Shown here: positions 19,571-28,318 of the stretch, piece by piece
Position numbering within the stretch: the first letter of the stretch is position 1
Layout: each line of letters begins with the position of its first letter
Source: Sulfurifustis variabilis
GTDB taxonomy: Bacteria > Pseudomonadota > Gammaproteobacteria > Acidiferrobacterales > Sulfurifustaceae
Direction of reading: 5' to 3'
Assembly (NCBI RefSeq): GCF_002355415.1
Contig: NZ_AP014936.1
Coordinates: forward strand, 2,976,001 to 3,040,000
Length of the DNA: 64,000 nt
The notes under the pieces: model-generated
Told to the model about the DNA's origin: nothing
The model's input: the letters and a program-made list of their open reading frames with translations, nothing else
Database searches by the model: none
Translations under genes and position numbers: made by a program

Positions 19571-20731
19571 GTGGCACTCTGGCGAGACAGCGCCTTCGCC
19601 TGCCTGCTCCTGGCCGCCGCGTGCGGCTCCTCCGACGACGCGCGCCGGATCGAGATCCCGGTCATCGCGCTCGAAGAGGTCGGCACGGGTTTCGTCGATC
19701 CGGTCCACCTGGCGGCGAGCGGCGACGGCAGCGGCCGGCTCTTCGTCGTCGAGCAGCGGGGCACGGTGCGCGCCATCGAGAACGGCCGCCCCGCCGCGCA
19801 ACGCTTCCTCGACATCGGCGCGAGGGTGGAGAGCGGCGGCGAGAAAGGGCTGCTCAGCATCGCGTTTCATCCGCGCTACGCCGATAACCGCACGTTCTTC
19901 GTCGACTACACGACCCGCATCGAGGGGCGGCTCACGAGCATCGTCTCCCGGTGGCGCGAAGCCGGCGGACGCGCGGACCCGGCGAGCGAAGAGGTGCTGC
20001 TCGCGATCGACCAGCCGTTCGACAACCACAACGGCGGCCAACTGGCCTTCGGCCCCGACGGTTTCCTTTATATAGGCAAGGGCGACGGCGGCTCGGGCAA
20101 CGATCCCCACGGTCACGGGCAGAACGCGGGCACGTTGCTCGGCGCGCTGTTGCGGATCGACGTCGACGCGGTCGACCCTCCCCTCGCCTACCGCATCCCG
20201 CCGGACAATCCCTTCGTCGGGCAGGCCGGGGCGCGCGGCGAGATCTACGCCTACGGCCTGCGCAATCCCTGGCGCTTTTCGTTCGACCCGGAGACCGGGC
20301 TGCTCTACCTCGGCGACGTCGGCCAGGGGGCGCGGGAGGAGATCGACGTCGTGACGCGGGGCGGAAACTACGGCTGGCGCATCATGGAAGGCGACATCTG
20401 CACGCCGGGCGTGAACCCCCGCTGCGACCCGACCGGCCTCATTCCGCCCATTCATGTCTATCCCACCGGTGATCTCGGGCGCTCGGTGACGGGCGGCTTC
20501 GTGTATCGCGGTACGCGCGTACCGGCGCTGACCGGCCTTTATGTCTACGCGGACTACCTCAGCGGCCGGATCTGGGCATTGCGCTACGACGGCACCCGCG
20601 TTACCGAGCAGCGCGAGCTCCTGCATACGCCGTACCGCATCAGCACGTTCGGTCGGGACGACGAGGGCGAGCTGTACGTCGCCGACCATGCGGGTGGCCG
20701 GATTTTCCGCATAGTTCCCGCCGGTAACTGA
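19571..20731 (+). CDS. PQQ-dependent sugar dehydrogenase-like lipoprotein
   Basis: 386 residues, paralogue of the gene just upstream with the same motif order ([78 protein letters not shown]). The leader differs: [11 protein letters not shown] is a lipobox, so this copy is probably membrane anchored while its twin is free in the periplasm. GTG start at 19571. Substrate unknown. No PQQ biosynthesis gene is in the window. Confidence 0.82.
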   Translation: MALWRDSAFACLLLAAACGSSDDARRIEIPVIALEEVGTGFVDPVHLAASGDGSGRLFVVEQRGTVRAIENGRPAAQRFLDIGARVESGGEKGLLSIAFHPRYADNRTFFVDYTTRIEGRLTSIVSRWREAGGRADPASEEVLLAIDQPFDNHNGGQLAFGPDGFLYIGKGDGGSGNDPHGHGQNAGTLLGALLRIDVDAVDPPLAYRIPPDNPFVGQAGARGEIYAYGLRNPWRFSFDPETGLLYLGDVGQGAREEIDVVTRGGNYGWRIMEGDICTPGVNPRCDPTGLIPPIHVYPTGDLGRSVTGGFVYRGTRVPALTGLYVYADYLSGRIWALRYDGTRVTEQRELLHTPYRISTFGRDDEGELYVADHAGGRIFRIVPAGN

Positions 20732-20886
20732 ACCGCGCTCGCTTGACGCTCGAATCCGGGCGAGCGCAGCATGACCGGGCCGGAGCCGCGTGGATGCTCT
20801 GCGACGTTCGGGCGGTTCGCCACCCCGGCCGATCGTTTCTTTTCCGCCGGCATCCGCGGCCCGTCATGCAGGCACGGAGGCGCGCC

Positions 20887-22299
20887 ATGAAAACCAGCGA
20901 GGTAATGGATTTCATCAAGGACCGGCAGGTCGAGGTCGTCGACCTCAAGTTCGGCGACTTCCCCGGCACGTGGCAGCACTTCACCATCCCCGTGAGCCAG
21001 GTGAACAGCGAGCTCTTCGACGAAGGACTCGGGTTCGACGGCTCGAGCATCCGCGGCTGGCAGGCGATCCACGCGAGCGACATGATGGTCGTTCCCGACC
21101 CCGAGACCGCGATGCTCGATCCCTTCAGCGAAAAGACGACGCTCTCGCTCATCTGCTCGATCGTCGACCCGATCACGCGCGAGAAGTACTCGCGCGATCC
21201 CCGTTACATCGCCCAGAAGGCCGAGAGCTACTTGAAGAGCACCGGCATCGCCGACACCGCGTACTTCGGCCCCGAGGCGGAGTTCTTCATCTTCGACGGG
21301 GTGCGCTTCGACCAGAACGCGCACGAAGGCTACTACTACATCGAGTCGGAGGAAGGCATCTGGACCTCGGGCAAGGGCGACGGCCCGAACCTAGGGCACA
21401 AGCCGCGCCACAAGGAAGGCTACTTCCCCGTGCCCCCGACCGATTCGCTGCAGGACATCCGCAACGAGATGATCGTCGAGATGGAGCGCGCCGGCATCGT
21501 CGTCGAGAAGCAGCACCACGAGGTCGCGACCGCGGGCCAGGCGGAGATCGACCTGCGCTTCGACTCGCTCACCCGCATGGCCGACAAGATGATGCTCTAC
21601 AAGTACATCGTGAAGAACGTCGCCCTGCGCTACGGCCAGACGGCGACCTTCATGCCCAAGCCCATGTTCGGGGACAACGGCAGCGGCATGCACACGCACC
21701 AGAGCCTATGGAAGGACGGCCAGCCGCTCTTCGCCGGGAACAAGTACGCCGGCCTCTCGGACGCCTGCCTCCACTATATCGGCGGGATTCTCAAGCACGC
21801 GCCGGCGCTCTGCGCCTTCGTCGCGCCGACGACCAACTCCTACAAGCGGCTCGTCCCGGGCTACGAGGCCCCGGTCAACCTCGCCTACTCCTCGCGCAAC
21901 CGCTCCGCCGCCGTGCGCATACCGATGTATTCGCCGAGCCCGAAGGCCAAGCGTATCGAGGTCCGCTTCCCGGACCCCTCGTGCAACCCTTACCTCGGTT
22001 TCGCCGCGATGCTCATGGCCGGCCTGGACGGCGTCCAGCACAAGATTCACCCGGGGGACCCGCTCGACAAGAACATCTACGAGCTGCCCCCCGAGGAGCT
22101 GAAAAACGTCCCGAGCGCGCCCTATTCCCTCGACGCCGCGCTCGACGCGCTCGAAGCGGACCAGGACTTCCTGCGGCAGGGGGACGTGTTCACCCAGGAC
22201 GTGATCGATACCTGGCTCGAGTACAAGCGCTCGCGCGAGTGCGACCAGGTACGGCTGCGGCCGCACCCGTACGAGTTCATGCTCTATTACGACGTGTGA
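20887..22299 (+). CDS. glnA: glutamine synthetase type I
   Basis: 470 residues, GSI-beta length. Catalyses ATP-dependent ammonium assimilation into glutamine as a dodecamer. Diagnostic pieces: [10 protein letters not shown] near the start, [46 protein letters not shown], and the adenylylation loop [12 protein letters not shown] with the modifiable tyrosine, so it is probably regulated by GlnE. The start 20887 has a GGAGGCGCGCC stretch just upstream. I found no obvious sigma-54 site in the 155 bp before it, and no ntrBC follows. Confidence 0.97.
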   Translation: MKTSEVMDFIKDRQVEVVDLKFGDFPGTWQHFTIPVSQVNSELFDEGLGFDGSSIRGWQAIHASDMMVVPDPETAMLDPFSEKTTLSLICSIVDPITREKYSRDPRYIAQKAESYLKSTGIADTAYFGPEAEFFIFDGVRFDQNAHEGYYYIESEEGIWTSGKGDGPNLGHKPRHKEGYFPVPPTDSLQDIRNEMIVEMERAGIVVEKQHHEVATAGQAEIDLRFDSLTRMADKMMLYKYIVKNVALRYGQTATFMPKPMFGDNGSGMHTHQSLWKDGQPLFAGNKYAGLSDACLHYIGGILKHAPALCAFVAPTTNSYKRLVPGYEAPVNLAYSSRNRSAAVRIPMYSPSPKAKRIEVRFPDPSCNPYLGFAAMLMAGLDGVQHKIHPGDPLDKNIYELPPEELKNVPSAPYSLDAALDALEADQDFLRQGDVFTQDVIDTWLEYKRSRECDQVRLRPHPYEFMLYYDV

Positions 22300-22301
22300 A
22301 G

Positions 22302-22376
22302 ACGTGAGGGCGTGAGGTCGCGAGAGCGAGAGTGTGGATTCCCCACCCCCGATCTCCCGACCTCCCGATCTCACGT
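22302..22376. repeat. imperfect palindromic element after glnA
   Basis: ACGTGAGG...CTCACGT ends with purine-rich/pyrimidine-rich arms (GTGAGGTCGCGAGAGCGAG versus CTCCCGACCTCCCGATCTC). It fills the convergent gap between glnA and the VOC gene and may act as terminator for both. Confidence 0.5.
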
Positions 22377-22745
22377 TCCTTCGATAAACTCCAGCCCGTT
22401 GCCGTCCGGATCCCGGCAGAAGAGTGCCCGCCGCCCCGACCGGCTCGCCGTGTAAGCGACTTCCGCGCGGTCGAGCGCGGCCTTCAGCGGTTCGAGCGAA
22501 CCGACGTGGATCGCCGTGTGCCGGTCCCGCCCGGCGTGGACCGGCCGGCCGGTCACGGGGTCCGGGTTCGGCAACTCGATCAGGTGGATCTGCTGCCCGC
22601 CGACCCAAAGCCAGGCGCCCGGGTAGCCCAGGTCCGGCCGTCCCGGGTCCACCCGCATGCCCAGCACGTCACGGTAAAAGGCGAGCGCCCGGGCGGTATC
22701 GGCGACCAGAACGCTCGCGTGGGCGATCCCGAGGTAGTCGATCAT
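22371..22745 (-). CDS. VOC-family glyoxalase-like protein
   Basis: 124 residues. VOC signature: MIDYLGIAHASVLVAD, ARALAFYRDVLGM, a central HTAIHVGSLEPLKAAL strand-helix and CRDPDGNGLEFIEG with the metal-ligand glutamate. QQIHLIELP supplies the other ligand pair. Likely metal-dependent isomerase or dioxygenase of unknown substrate. The start 22745 matches family N-termini; a longer start at 22775 adds unrelated residues. It stands alone, convergent with glnA. Confidence 0.78.
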   Translation of the reverse strand: MIDYLGIAHASVLVADTARALAFYRDVLGMRVDPGRPDLGYPGAWLWVGGQQIHLIELPNPDPVTGRPVHAGRDRHTAIHVGSLEPLKAALDRAEVAYTASRSGRRALFCRDPDGNGLEFIEGT

Positions 22746-23371
22746 TCGCGCAAAGTTACACGAAGCCGTTCGCACCCGAAACGGGGCGCTCAGCCACGGT
22801 AGGTAGTGGACCGCTCACCTCCTTAGCCTCAGAGGGGAGCTTGCTTTTTGCTCCCCGTATGGCGCGCCCGACCCTCGCGCTTCCGAGCGCCGCGAGCCCG
22901 AAGGGCGACCGGGAGGATCCCGGTCGGTCGCCAGTCGGCGCAGGGCGAGGCGGGGACGTGGCGAACGTCCGGTGGACGTTCGCCCCGCCGAGCGGGCGCA
23001 CAGGGAGGTGCGCCCTGGGCTTTTGCGCGAAGCAAGGATTGCGCAGCGCAAAAGCGCCGTCCGGCGACCTCCCAGCGCGAGGCAGCGAGGGGTGCGCCCT
23101 GGGCTTTGTCGCGGAGCGGGATGCGTAGCGGCAAAGTCGCGCCATCCGGGGTGCCCTTCTCTTTGGTGACTTTCTCTTGGGCAAGCAAGAGAAAGTCACC
23201 TGCCGTGGGTCAGCCACCCACAAGTACAATTTATTACTTCGACCGCTCGCCCGGAGGGCCGTCGACCAAACCGCCGCCGTGCTCGCCCGTTGGCGACGAG
23301 CCCAAGAGCGGAACTCGACTTCCTTGTTTATACTTTGAGCGCACGCCCCGCCCAATCCGGCAGGATCGATA
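22746..23371. repeat. 625-bp intergenic repeat block
   Basis: No gene. Two tandem diverged units, 23007-23058 and 23091-23143, both start GGTGCGCCCTGGGCTTT and each carries its own inverted repeat (CTTTTGCGC...GCGCAAAAG; CTTTGTCGC...GGCAAAG). They are followed by a 15-bp hairpin at 23165-23200. Many overlapping frames on both strands are open here, with arginine/proline/serine-rich nonsense products, as expected of GC-rich repeats. Confidence 0.65.
23165..23200. repeat. perfect 15-bp hairpin
   Basis: GGTGACTTTCTCTTG, loop GGCAAG, CAAGAGAAAGTCACC. It is the most perfect stem in the window and ends the repeat block. No T-tract follows, so it is more likely part of a dispersed repeat than a terminator. 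Confidence 0.8.
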
Positions 23372-24202
23372 ATGAACAACTACGCTGACTGGACGAGCAC
23401 CCTGCGCGACGCGTTCCTCGGGCTCGGCCAGCAGGTCATCGATTACCTGCCGAACCTCCTCGCCGCCATCGGGTTGCTCATCGCCGGCGGGCTGCTGGCG
23501 AAGCTCCTTCGGGCCGCGGCGGTGCGGCTGTCGCGCATGCTCGAGCAGATGATGCTGCGGCTCTCGCGCCGGCCGCCGCCGGTGCGGCCCGGGCGAACGC
23601 CCGCATGGGGACGCCTGCTCGGCAGCATCGTCTTCTGGGCCGTGGTGCTCTTCTTCCTCGCGCTCGCGACGCATGTCCTCGGTCTCGAGGCGTTCTCCTC
23701 GTGGCTCAACCGGGTCGTCGTCTACCTGCCCACGCTCCTCGTCGGCGTGCTCATCATCCTCGCCGGCATCCTGGTCTCGGCCCTGACGCGCGACCTCGTC
23801 ATCGCCACGGCGCCGCTCGAGGAGAGCCACCGCGTGCTCCTCGGCCGCGTCGTGCAGGTCGTCATTCTCGTCACGGCGATCGTCATCGGCGCCGACCAGA
23901 TCGGCATCAACGTCACGTTCCTCGTGATCCTCGCGGCGGTGGTGCTGAGCACCCTGCTCGGGGGATTGGCGCTCGCCGTGAGCCTGGGCGCGCGGACCTT
24001 CGTCGCGAACCTGGTCGCCGCGCAGTCGCTGCGCAACAGCTACCAGATCGGGCAGACGATCCGCATCGCGACCTACGAGGGCCGCATCCTCGAGCTCACC
24101 CCGACCGCCGTGATCATCGAAACCGCCGAAGGACGCGTCTCGCTCCCGGCGAAGTTCTTCAACGAGCAGCCGGCTGTGCTGCTGATGGGCCGCGATGCGT
24201 AA
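23372..24202 (+). CDS. small-conductance mechanosensitive channel-like protein
   Basis: 276 residues. An N-terminal helix (LPNLLAAIGLLIAGGLLAKLL), two further membrane helices (VFWAVVLFFLALATHVLG; VVYLPTLLVGVLIILAGILVSAL), then the helix pair VVLSTLLGGLALAVSLGAR followed by QIGQTIRIATYEGRILELTP, which is the beta-domain start of MscS-type channels. It lacks the long C-terminal domain of MscS, so it is a compact conserved-TM-helix type. The stop overlaps the next gene start by eight bases, tying it to the MgtE-like pair in one operon: a channel plus Mg2+-sensing/transport set. Confidence 0.78.
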   Translation: MNNYADWTSTLRDAFLGLGQQVIDYLPNLLAAIGLLIAGGLLAKLLRAAAVRLSRMLEQMMLRLSRRPPPVRPGRTPAWGRLLGSIVFWAVVLFFLALATHVLGLEAFSSWLNRVVVYLPTLLVGVLIILAGILVSALTRDLVIATAPLEESHRVLLGRVVQVVILVTAIVIGADQIGINVTFLVILAAVVLSTLLGGLALAVSLGARTFVANLVAAQSLRNSYQIGQTIRIATYEGRILELTPTAVIIETAEGRVSLPAKFFNEQPAVLLMGRDA

Positions 24203-25034
24203 CGGCAAGGTCCACGAGATCACGCGCGCGTTCCTCGAGGCGCACCCCGAGGAGGCGGCGCGCGCCCTCGAGCACGTCGCCGCGCCGAGCTGCGCGGCGC
24301 TGCTGAACGCCGTGCCCCTCAAGCTCGCCACGGAAGTGCTGCGCCACATGCTGCCCGCGCACGCGGCGCGCTGCCTCGAGTACCTGAAACCCCAGGCCGT
24401 CTCCGGGCTGCTCCGCGCGCTCACCCCGCAGACCGGCGCCGGGCTTCTGCGCTACCTGCCGGAGGAGGCGCGCGCCGCCGTCCTCGGCGAGCTGCCCCCG
24501 GGCGCCGCGCTCGGGCTCCGGCTGCTGCTCAGCTATCCCGACGACGCCGTGGGCGCCTGGACCGACACGCGCGTGCCCGCGTTCGCGCCCGACGCGACGA
24601 CCCGGGAAGCGGTGGAGCGGGTCCGCCGCTCGCGCCACGAGGCGGCGAACTACATCTACGTCGTCGATGCCGACCACCGCTTTCGCGGCGTGGTCGGGCT
24701 GCCGGCCGCCCTGCGGGCGTCGAACCGCGCGGCGCTCGGCGAGCTGATGCAGCCGGCCGAACCCGTGTCGGCGCGCGCGCCGCTCTCGGCCGCGCGCGCG
24801 CACGAGGGCTGGCGCCAGCTGCACTCGCTGCCCGTCGTCGATCACGAAGGGCGGTTCGTGGGCGCGCTCCATTACGCGGCGCTCGACCAGGCACTCGCCG
24901 GGCGGCCGCGCCCGGAGCCGATCGAGCTCGCGACCGAAACGCTGTCGGGGCTCGTCAACGCCTACTGGCTCGGGCTCGCCGGGCTGGTGCGCGCGGCGGT
25001 GCCCCTCATCACGGGCCGGCGGGGCACGCCGTGA
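24195..25034 (+). CDS. MgtE N-domain plus CBS protein without transporter domain
   Basis: 279 residues comprising only the cytoplasmic regulatory part of MgtE: an N-domain of repeated hairpin helices (residues ~1-110, AARALEHVAAPSCAALLN..., LPEEARAAVLGELPPG) and a CBS pair (~120-245, NYIYVVDADHRFRGVVGLP and LHSLPVVDHEGRFVGAL). The five-helix pore is missing; only one short hydrophobic C-terminal segment is present. The following gene, overlapping by ATGA, encodes a complete MgtE. It may act as a Mg2+- or nucleotide-sensing partner of the channel or transporter; that is inference. Confidence 0.75.
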   Translation: MRNGKVHEITRAFLEAHPEEAARALEHVAAPSCAALLNAVPLKLATEVLRHMLPAHAARCLEYLKPQAVSGLLRALTPQTGAGLLRYLPEEARAAVLGELPPGAALGLRLLLSYPDDAVGAWTDTRVPAFAPDATTREAVERVRRSRHEAANYIYVVDADHRFRGVVGLPAALRASNRAALGELMQPAEPVSARAPLSAARAHEGWRQLHSLPVVDHEGRFVGALHYAALDQALAGRPRPEPIELATETLSGLVNAYWLGLAGLVRAAVPLITGRRGTP

Positions 25035-26338
25035 CCGCGAGCGCCGCACCCGCCGTCGCGGCGCTGAACCGGCGTTTCCTGACCGATCATCCGCGCGAGG
25101 CGGCCGCGAGCCTGGAGGCCATGCCCTCGCGCGCGGCCGCGGAGGTGCTCGCGGGTCAGCCGGTGAACGTCGTGGTGGCCGTCTGGAGTCACCTCGTGAC
25201 CGACGTCGCGGACAACCTCTACGCCGAGCTGCCCGACAACCTCGCGCGCACGCTCCTCGCGGAGCTGGAGCCGGCGGCGGCGACGGGCCTCCTGAACCGC
25301 CTCGACGCCGAGGAGCGCGCCCGCCGGCTCGCCCGGCTCGATCCCCGCGTCGCCGCGGAGCTGCGCGCGCTCCTCGAGTATCCGCCCGACAGCGCGGGCC
25401 GGCTGATGAACCCGCACGTCGTCCCGTTCCGCATGGAGATGACGGCGCGCGAGGCGCTGAACCGGTTGCGCACCTCGAAGCCGAGGGCGGTGACCGGGCT
25501 GTTCCTCGTGGACGACGACGGACGCCTCGCCGGCCGGGTCGAGATCCACGACCTCGCGCTCGCCGACCCGCGCCAGAAGCTCCTCGCGATCGCGCGTGCG
25601 GTCCCCGCGGCCGTGCCGGATACGGCGCCGCGGGAGGAAGTGGTCGAGCGGCTCGAGCAGTTCAAGCTCCCGGAGCTCCCCGTGGTCGACTTCGCCGGCC
25701 GGCTGATCGGCATCATCCATCAGTCGACCCTGGTGACCGCGCTGCACGAGGAGGCGAGCCTCGACATCCAGACGATGGTGGGAGCGAGCCGCGACGAGCG
25801 CGCGCTTTCCGGCGTGACCTTCGCCGTCTCGCGCCGGCTCCCCTGGCTGCACATCAACCTCGTGACCGCGTTTCTCGCGGCCTCCGTCGTCGCGCTCTTC
25901 GAGAGCACCATCGCGCAGTTCACGGCGCTCGCGGTACTCATGCCGGTGGTCGCGGGGGAGGCGGGCAACGCCGGTCAGCAGGCGCTCGCGGTCACGATGC
26001 GCGGGCTCGCGCTGCGGGAGATCGGCGTGCGCCACTGGCCCCGCGTGGCGCTCAAGGAGATCAACGTCGCGCTCCTGAACGGCGCCGCGATCGCGGTCAC
26101 GACGGGGATCGGCGTCTACCTCTGGAGCCGCTCGCTCGGCCTCGCGCTGGTGATCATGATCGCCATGGTGTCGTCGCTCGCCGCCGCCGGCTTTGCCGGC
26201 GCCCTGATCCCGATCACGCTGACGCGCTTCGGACAGGACCCGGCGCAGGCCTCCTCCATCCTGCTCACGACCGTCACCGACGTCATCGGTTTCCTCTCCT
26301 TCCTCGGCACGGCGACGGCGCTCTCGATGCTGCTGTGA
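25031..26338 (+). CDS. mgtE: magnesium transporter MgtE
   Basis: 435 residues with the complete MgtE order: N-domain (1-~120), CBS pair (~130-255, with LMNPHVVPFRMEMTAREAL and LPVVDFAGRLIGII), connecting helix and five membrane helices. The pore signature VVAGEAGNAGQQ and the last-helix segment DPAQASSILLTTVTDVIGF contain the conserved acid. MgtE is a Mg2+-gated Mg2+ channel. Start 25031 overlaps the upstream stop. Last gene of the operon. Confidence 0.92.
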   Translation: MTASAAPAVAALNRRFLTDHPREAAASLEAMPSRAAAEVLAGQPVNVVVAVWSHLVTDVADNLYAELPDNLARTLLAELEPAAATGLLNRLDAEERARRLARLDPRVAAELRALLEYPPDSAGRLMNPHVVPFRMEMTAREALNRLRTSKPRAVTGLFLVDDDGRLAGRVEIHDLALADPRQKLLAIARAVPAAVPDTAPREEVVERLEQFKLPELPVVDFAGRLIGIIHQSTLVTALHEEASLDIQTMVGASRDERALSGVTFAVSRRLPWLHINLVTAFLAASVVALFESTIAQFTALAVLMPVVAGEAGNAGQQALAVTMRGLALREIGVRHWPRVALKEINVALLNGAAIAVTTGIGVYLWSRSLGLALVIMIAMVSSLAAAGFAGALIPITLTRFGQDPAQASSILLTTVTDVIGFLSFLGTATALSMLL

Positions 26339-26355
26339 AGCCAGTAACGGCAATG

Positions 26356-26431
26356 TTGAATTTCGAATCCTGAAGAATCGAGGTGCGCGCTGCCCGCGTC
26401 CTCGATTCAACATCGGGAATTCCACATTCAA
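26356..26431. repeat. palindromic intergenic element
   Basis: Arms TTGAATTTCGAATCCTGAAG/AATCGAGG and the inverted CCTCGATT/...CATTCAA are imperfectly complementary over about 30 bp. It lies in the convergent gap after mgtE and reaches the last codons of the next gene. Confidence 0.55.
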
Positions 26432-26859
26432 AACTGCTTTTCAGTAGTCGGTTTGTACAGGTACACCAGGGCGGAGCTCGCGACCAGCAGCAGCACGAGC
26501 GTGACGAACTGCCCGGTCACCACGTAGTGAAGCAGGCCGGCGAACGCCGGGAGATCGGCAACGGTCATTCCCCAGAACATGCGGGAGCGAAGCTCGCGCG
26601 GGTGCTCGTCGCCCCGGCGCGGCGCGCCGTCCTGCGACAGCTCGCGATAGCGCATCAGCAGCGGCACGGACGGCAGCAGCGATGCCAGGGCGATGGCCAG
26701 GGTGTAAGGCTCCCATTCGGGATACAGGCCGGCGATCTCGAGCTGCGTCGAGGCGATGACGACGATCAGGGCGAACGCGATCGACTGGTAGAAGAAGCTC
26801 TGCCACAGCCTCAGCGCATCGGTCGACGCGGCCTGCGGCGGGGGCGTGACTCGCGCCAT
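26428..26859 (-). CDS. hypothetical four-helix membrane protein
   Basis: 143 residues. Four hydrophobic stretches: SIAFALIVVIASTQLEIAGL, YTLAIALASLLPSVPLLM, MFWGMTVADLPAFAGLLHYVV and FVTLVLLLVASSALVYLY. Between the second and third is a charged loop rich in Arg/Glu/Asp. No family recognised. GAGGAGGGG ends a few bases before the ATG, which supports the start. Its C-terminal codons overlap the palindromic element. Confidence 0.65.
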   Translation of the reverse strand: MARVTPPPQAASTDALRLWQSFFYQSIAFALIVVIASTQLEIAGLYPEWEPYTLAIALASLLPSVPLLMRYRELSQDGAPRRGDEHPRELRSRMFWGMTVADLPAFAGLLHYVVTGQFVTLVLLLVASSALVYLYKPTTEKQF

Positions 26860-27005
26860 ATCCCCTCCTCGAGTCGGCTGTTACCGGGGAATTAATATGC
26901 AACCATAGACGGCGAAACGCCATCCGCATCGGCCCATTGATGCAGATCAAAGAGGGCCTTACCGAAAGTTGCGATGGTGATCGGGTACGGAGCGAGGAGA
27001 CCGCC

Positions 27006-27650
27006 ATGCGATTCAGGGACCGTGCGGAGGCGGGCCGCAGGCTCGCAGCGGCCCTGGCCGGGCATGTCGAGGGACCCGGCGTCGTGTACCCGCTTCCCCG
27101 GGGCGGAGTCGTCCTGGGCGCCGAGATCGCTGCGGCGCTGCGGCTGCCCCTCGACCTGATCATTCCCCGCAAGATCGGGCATCCCTACAGCCCAGAGTAC
27201 GGCATCGCGGCCGTGGTCGAGAGCGGCGAGATCGTGCGGAACGAGGCCGAGGTGGCGCGCGTCGACGCGTCGTGGTTCGAGCAGGCGGTCGCGCGCGAGC
27301 GCGCCGAGGCGCGCCGGCGGCGCCTGCTCTACCTGCGCGGTCGCGCGCCCGTGCCGGTCGAAGGAAAGACGGCCATCCTGGTCGACGACGGAATCGCGAC
27401 CGGCCTGACCATGGAGGCGGCGATACGCGAGGCCAAGCGGCTGCGGCCGGCGCGCACGATCGTCGCGGTGCCGGTCGCCCCGCCGGACACGGCGAGGCGC
27501 ATCGGCCGGGAAGTGGACGCCTTCGTGGCGCTCGAGATCCCCGAGTTCTACCTCGGGGCGGTCGGCGCCTACTACGACGATTTCCCGCAGCTCACCGACG
27601 ACGAGGTGATCGGGCTGCTCGATCGCCTGCAGTCGTCGTCGGAGAACTGA
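27006..27650 (+). CDS. phosphoribosyltransferase-domain protein
   Basis: 214 residues. PRT fold with early YPLPRGGVVLGAEIA and the PRPP-binding loop AILVDDGIATGLTMEAA. This subgroup (often named putative phosphoribosyltransferase, ComF-like) has no defined base substrate. A GCGAGGAGACC stretch before ATG 27006 supports the start; the longer frame from 26937 has none. First of three co-oriented genes with a small hydrolase and an APH-like kinase; a second member of the same subgroup lies at 33072. Context of PRPP synthase and NAD salvage suggests nucleotide or ribose-phosphate salvage. Confidence 0.82.
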   Translation: MRFRDRAEAGRRLAAALAGHVEGPGVVYPLPRGGVVLGAEIAAALRLPLDLIIPRKIGHPYSPEYGIAAVVESGEIVRNEAEVARVDASWFEQAVARERAEARRRRLLYLRGRAPVPVEGKTAILVDDGIATGLTMEAAIREAKRLRPARTIVAVPVAPPDTARRIGREVDAFVALEIPEFYLGAVGAYYDDFPQLTDDEVIGLLDRLQSSSEN

Positions 27651-27667
27651 CCCGGCCGGGGGACGCG

Positions 27668-28318
27668 ATGCCCGAGGAACGCGAGGTGGAGATCCCGCTC
27701 GACGGCGAGCGCCACGGCGGATCGCTCGGCATTCCGTCCCGTGCGCAGGGACTCGTGCTCTTCGCCCACGGCAGCGGCAGCAGCCGCTTCAGCCCGCGCA
27801 ACGCGTTCGTGGCGAGCGAGCTGCGGCGACACGGGGTGGCGACCCTGCTCTTCGATCTGCTGACGGAACGCGAGGACCGGAACTACAGCACGCGCTTCGA
27901 CATCGATCTGCTCACCCGCCGTCTCGTCGAGGCCGCCGCCTGGACGGCGAGGCAACCGGAGATCGGGCGTCTTTCGCTGGGGCTGTTCGGCGCGAGCACC
28001 GGCGCCGCGGCGGCCCTGAAGGCCGCGGCGGTCGACGAGCGGATTCGTGCGGTCGTGTCGCGCGGCGGGCGGCCGGACCTGGCCGGCGAAGCGCTCCCGC
28101 GCGTGCGCGCGGCGACGCTTCTCGTGGTCGGCGGGGAGGACGATGTCGTCATCGAGCTGAACCGCGACGCCTACGCGCGCCTGCAGTGCACCAAGGAGAT
28201 CCGGATCGTCCCGGGCGCAACGCACCTGTTCGAGGAGCCCGGCACGCTCGAGGAGGTCGCGCGCCTCGCCGCCCACTGGTTCCATCGCCATCTGACGCCG
28301 ACCCCGGCCGCGCCATGA
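27668..28318 (+). CDS. dienelactone-hydrolase-like alpha/beta hydrolase
   Basis: 216 residues. Alpha/beta hydrolase: VLFAHGSGSSRFSPRN oxyanion loop, LGLFGASTGAAAAL with Ser in the elbow (GAST), an acid in GGEDDVV and the final histidine in PGATHLFEEPG. Family members of this type often sit beside a phosphoribosyltransferase gene, sometimes fused to it, as here 17 bp apart. Substrate unknown; the dienelactone name is by fold only. Start ATG 27668 has GGGGGACGCG upstream. Confidence 0.8.
   Translation: MPEEREVEIPLDGERHGGSLGIPSRAQGLVLFAHGSGSSRFSPRNAFVASELRRHGVATLLFDLLTEREDRNYSTRFDIDLLTRRLVEAAAWTARQPEIGRLSLGLFGASTGAAAALKAAAVDERIRAVVSRGGRPDLAGEALPRVRAATLLVVGGEDDVVIELNRDAYARLQCTKEIRIVPGATHLFEEPGTLEEVARLAAHWFHRHLTPTPAAP

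Noticed and set aside
20732-20886. Sigma-54 promoter before glnA
   Set aside because: No TGGCAC-N5-TTGC match was seen in this gap.
22848-23372. Open frames in the repeat block
   Set aside because: They overlap each other on both strands, have no ribosome site and encode low-complexity Arg/Pro/Ser sequence generated by the repeats.
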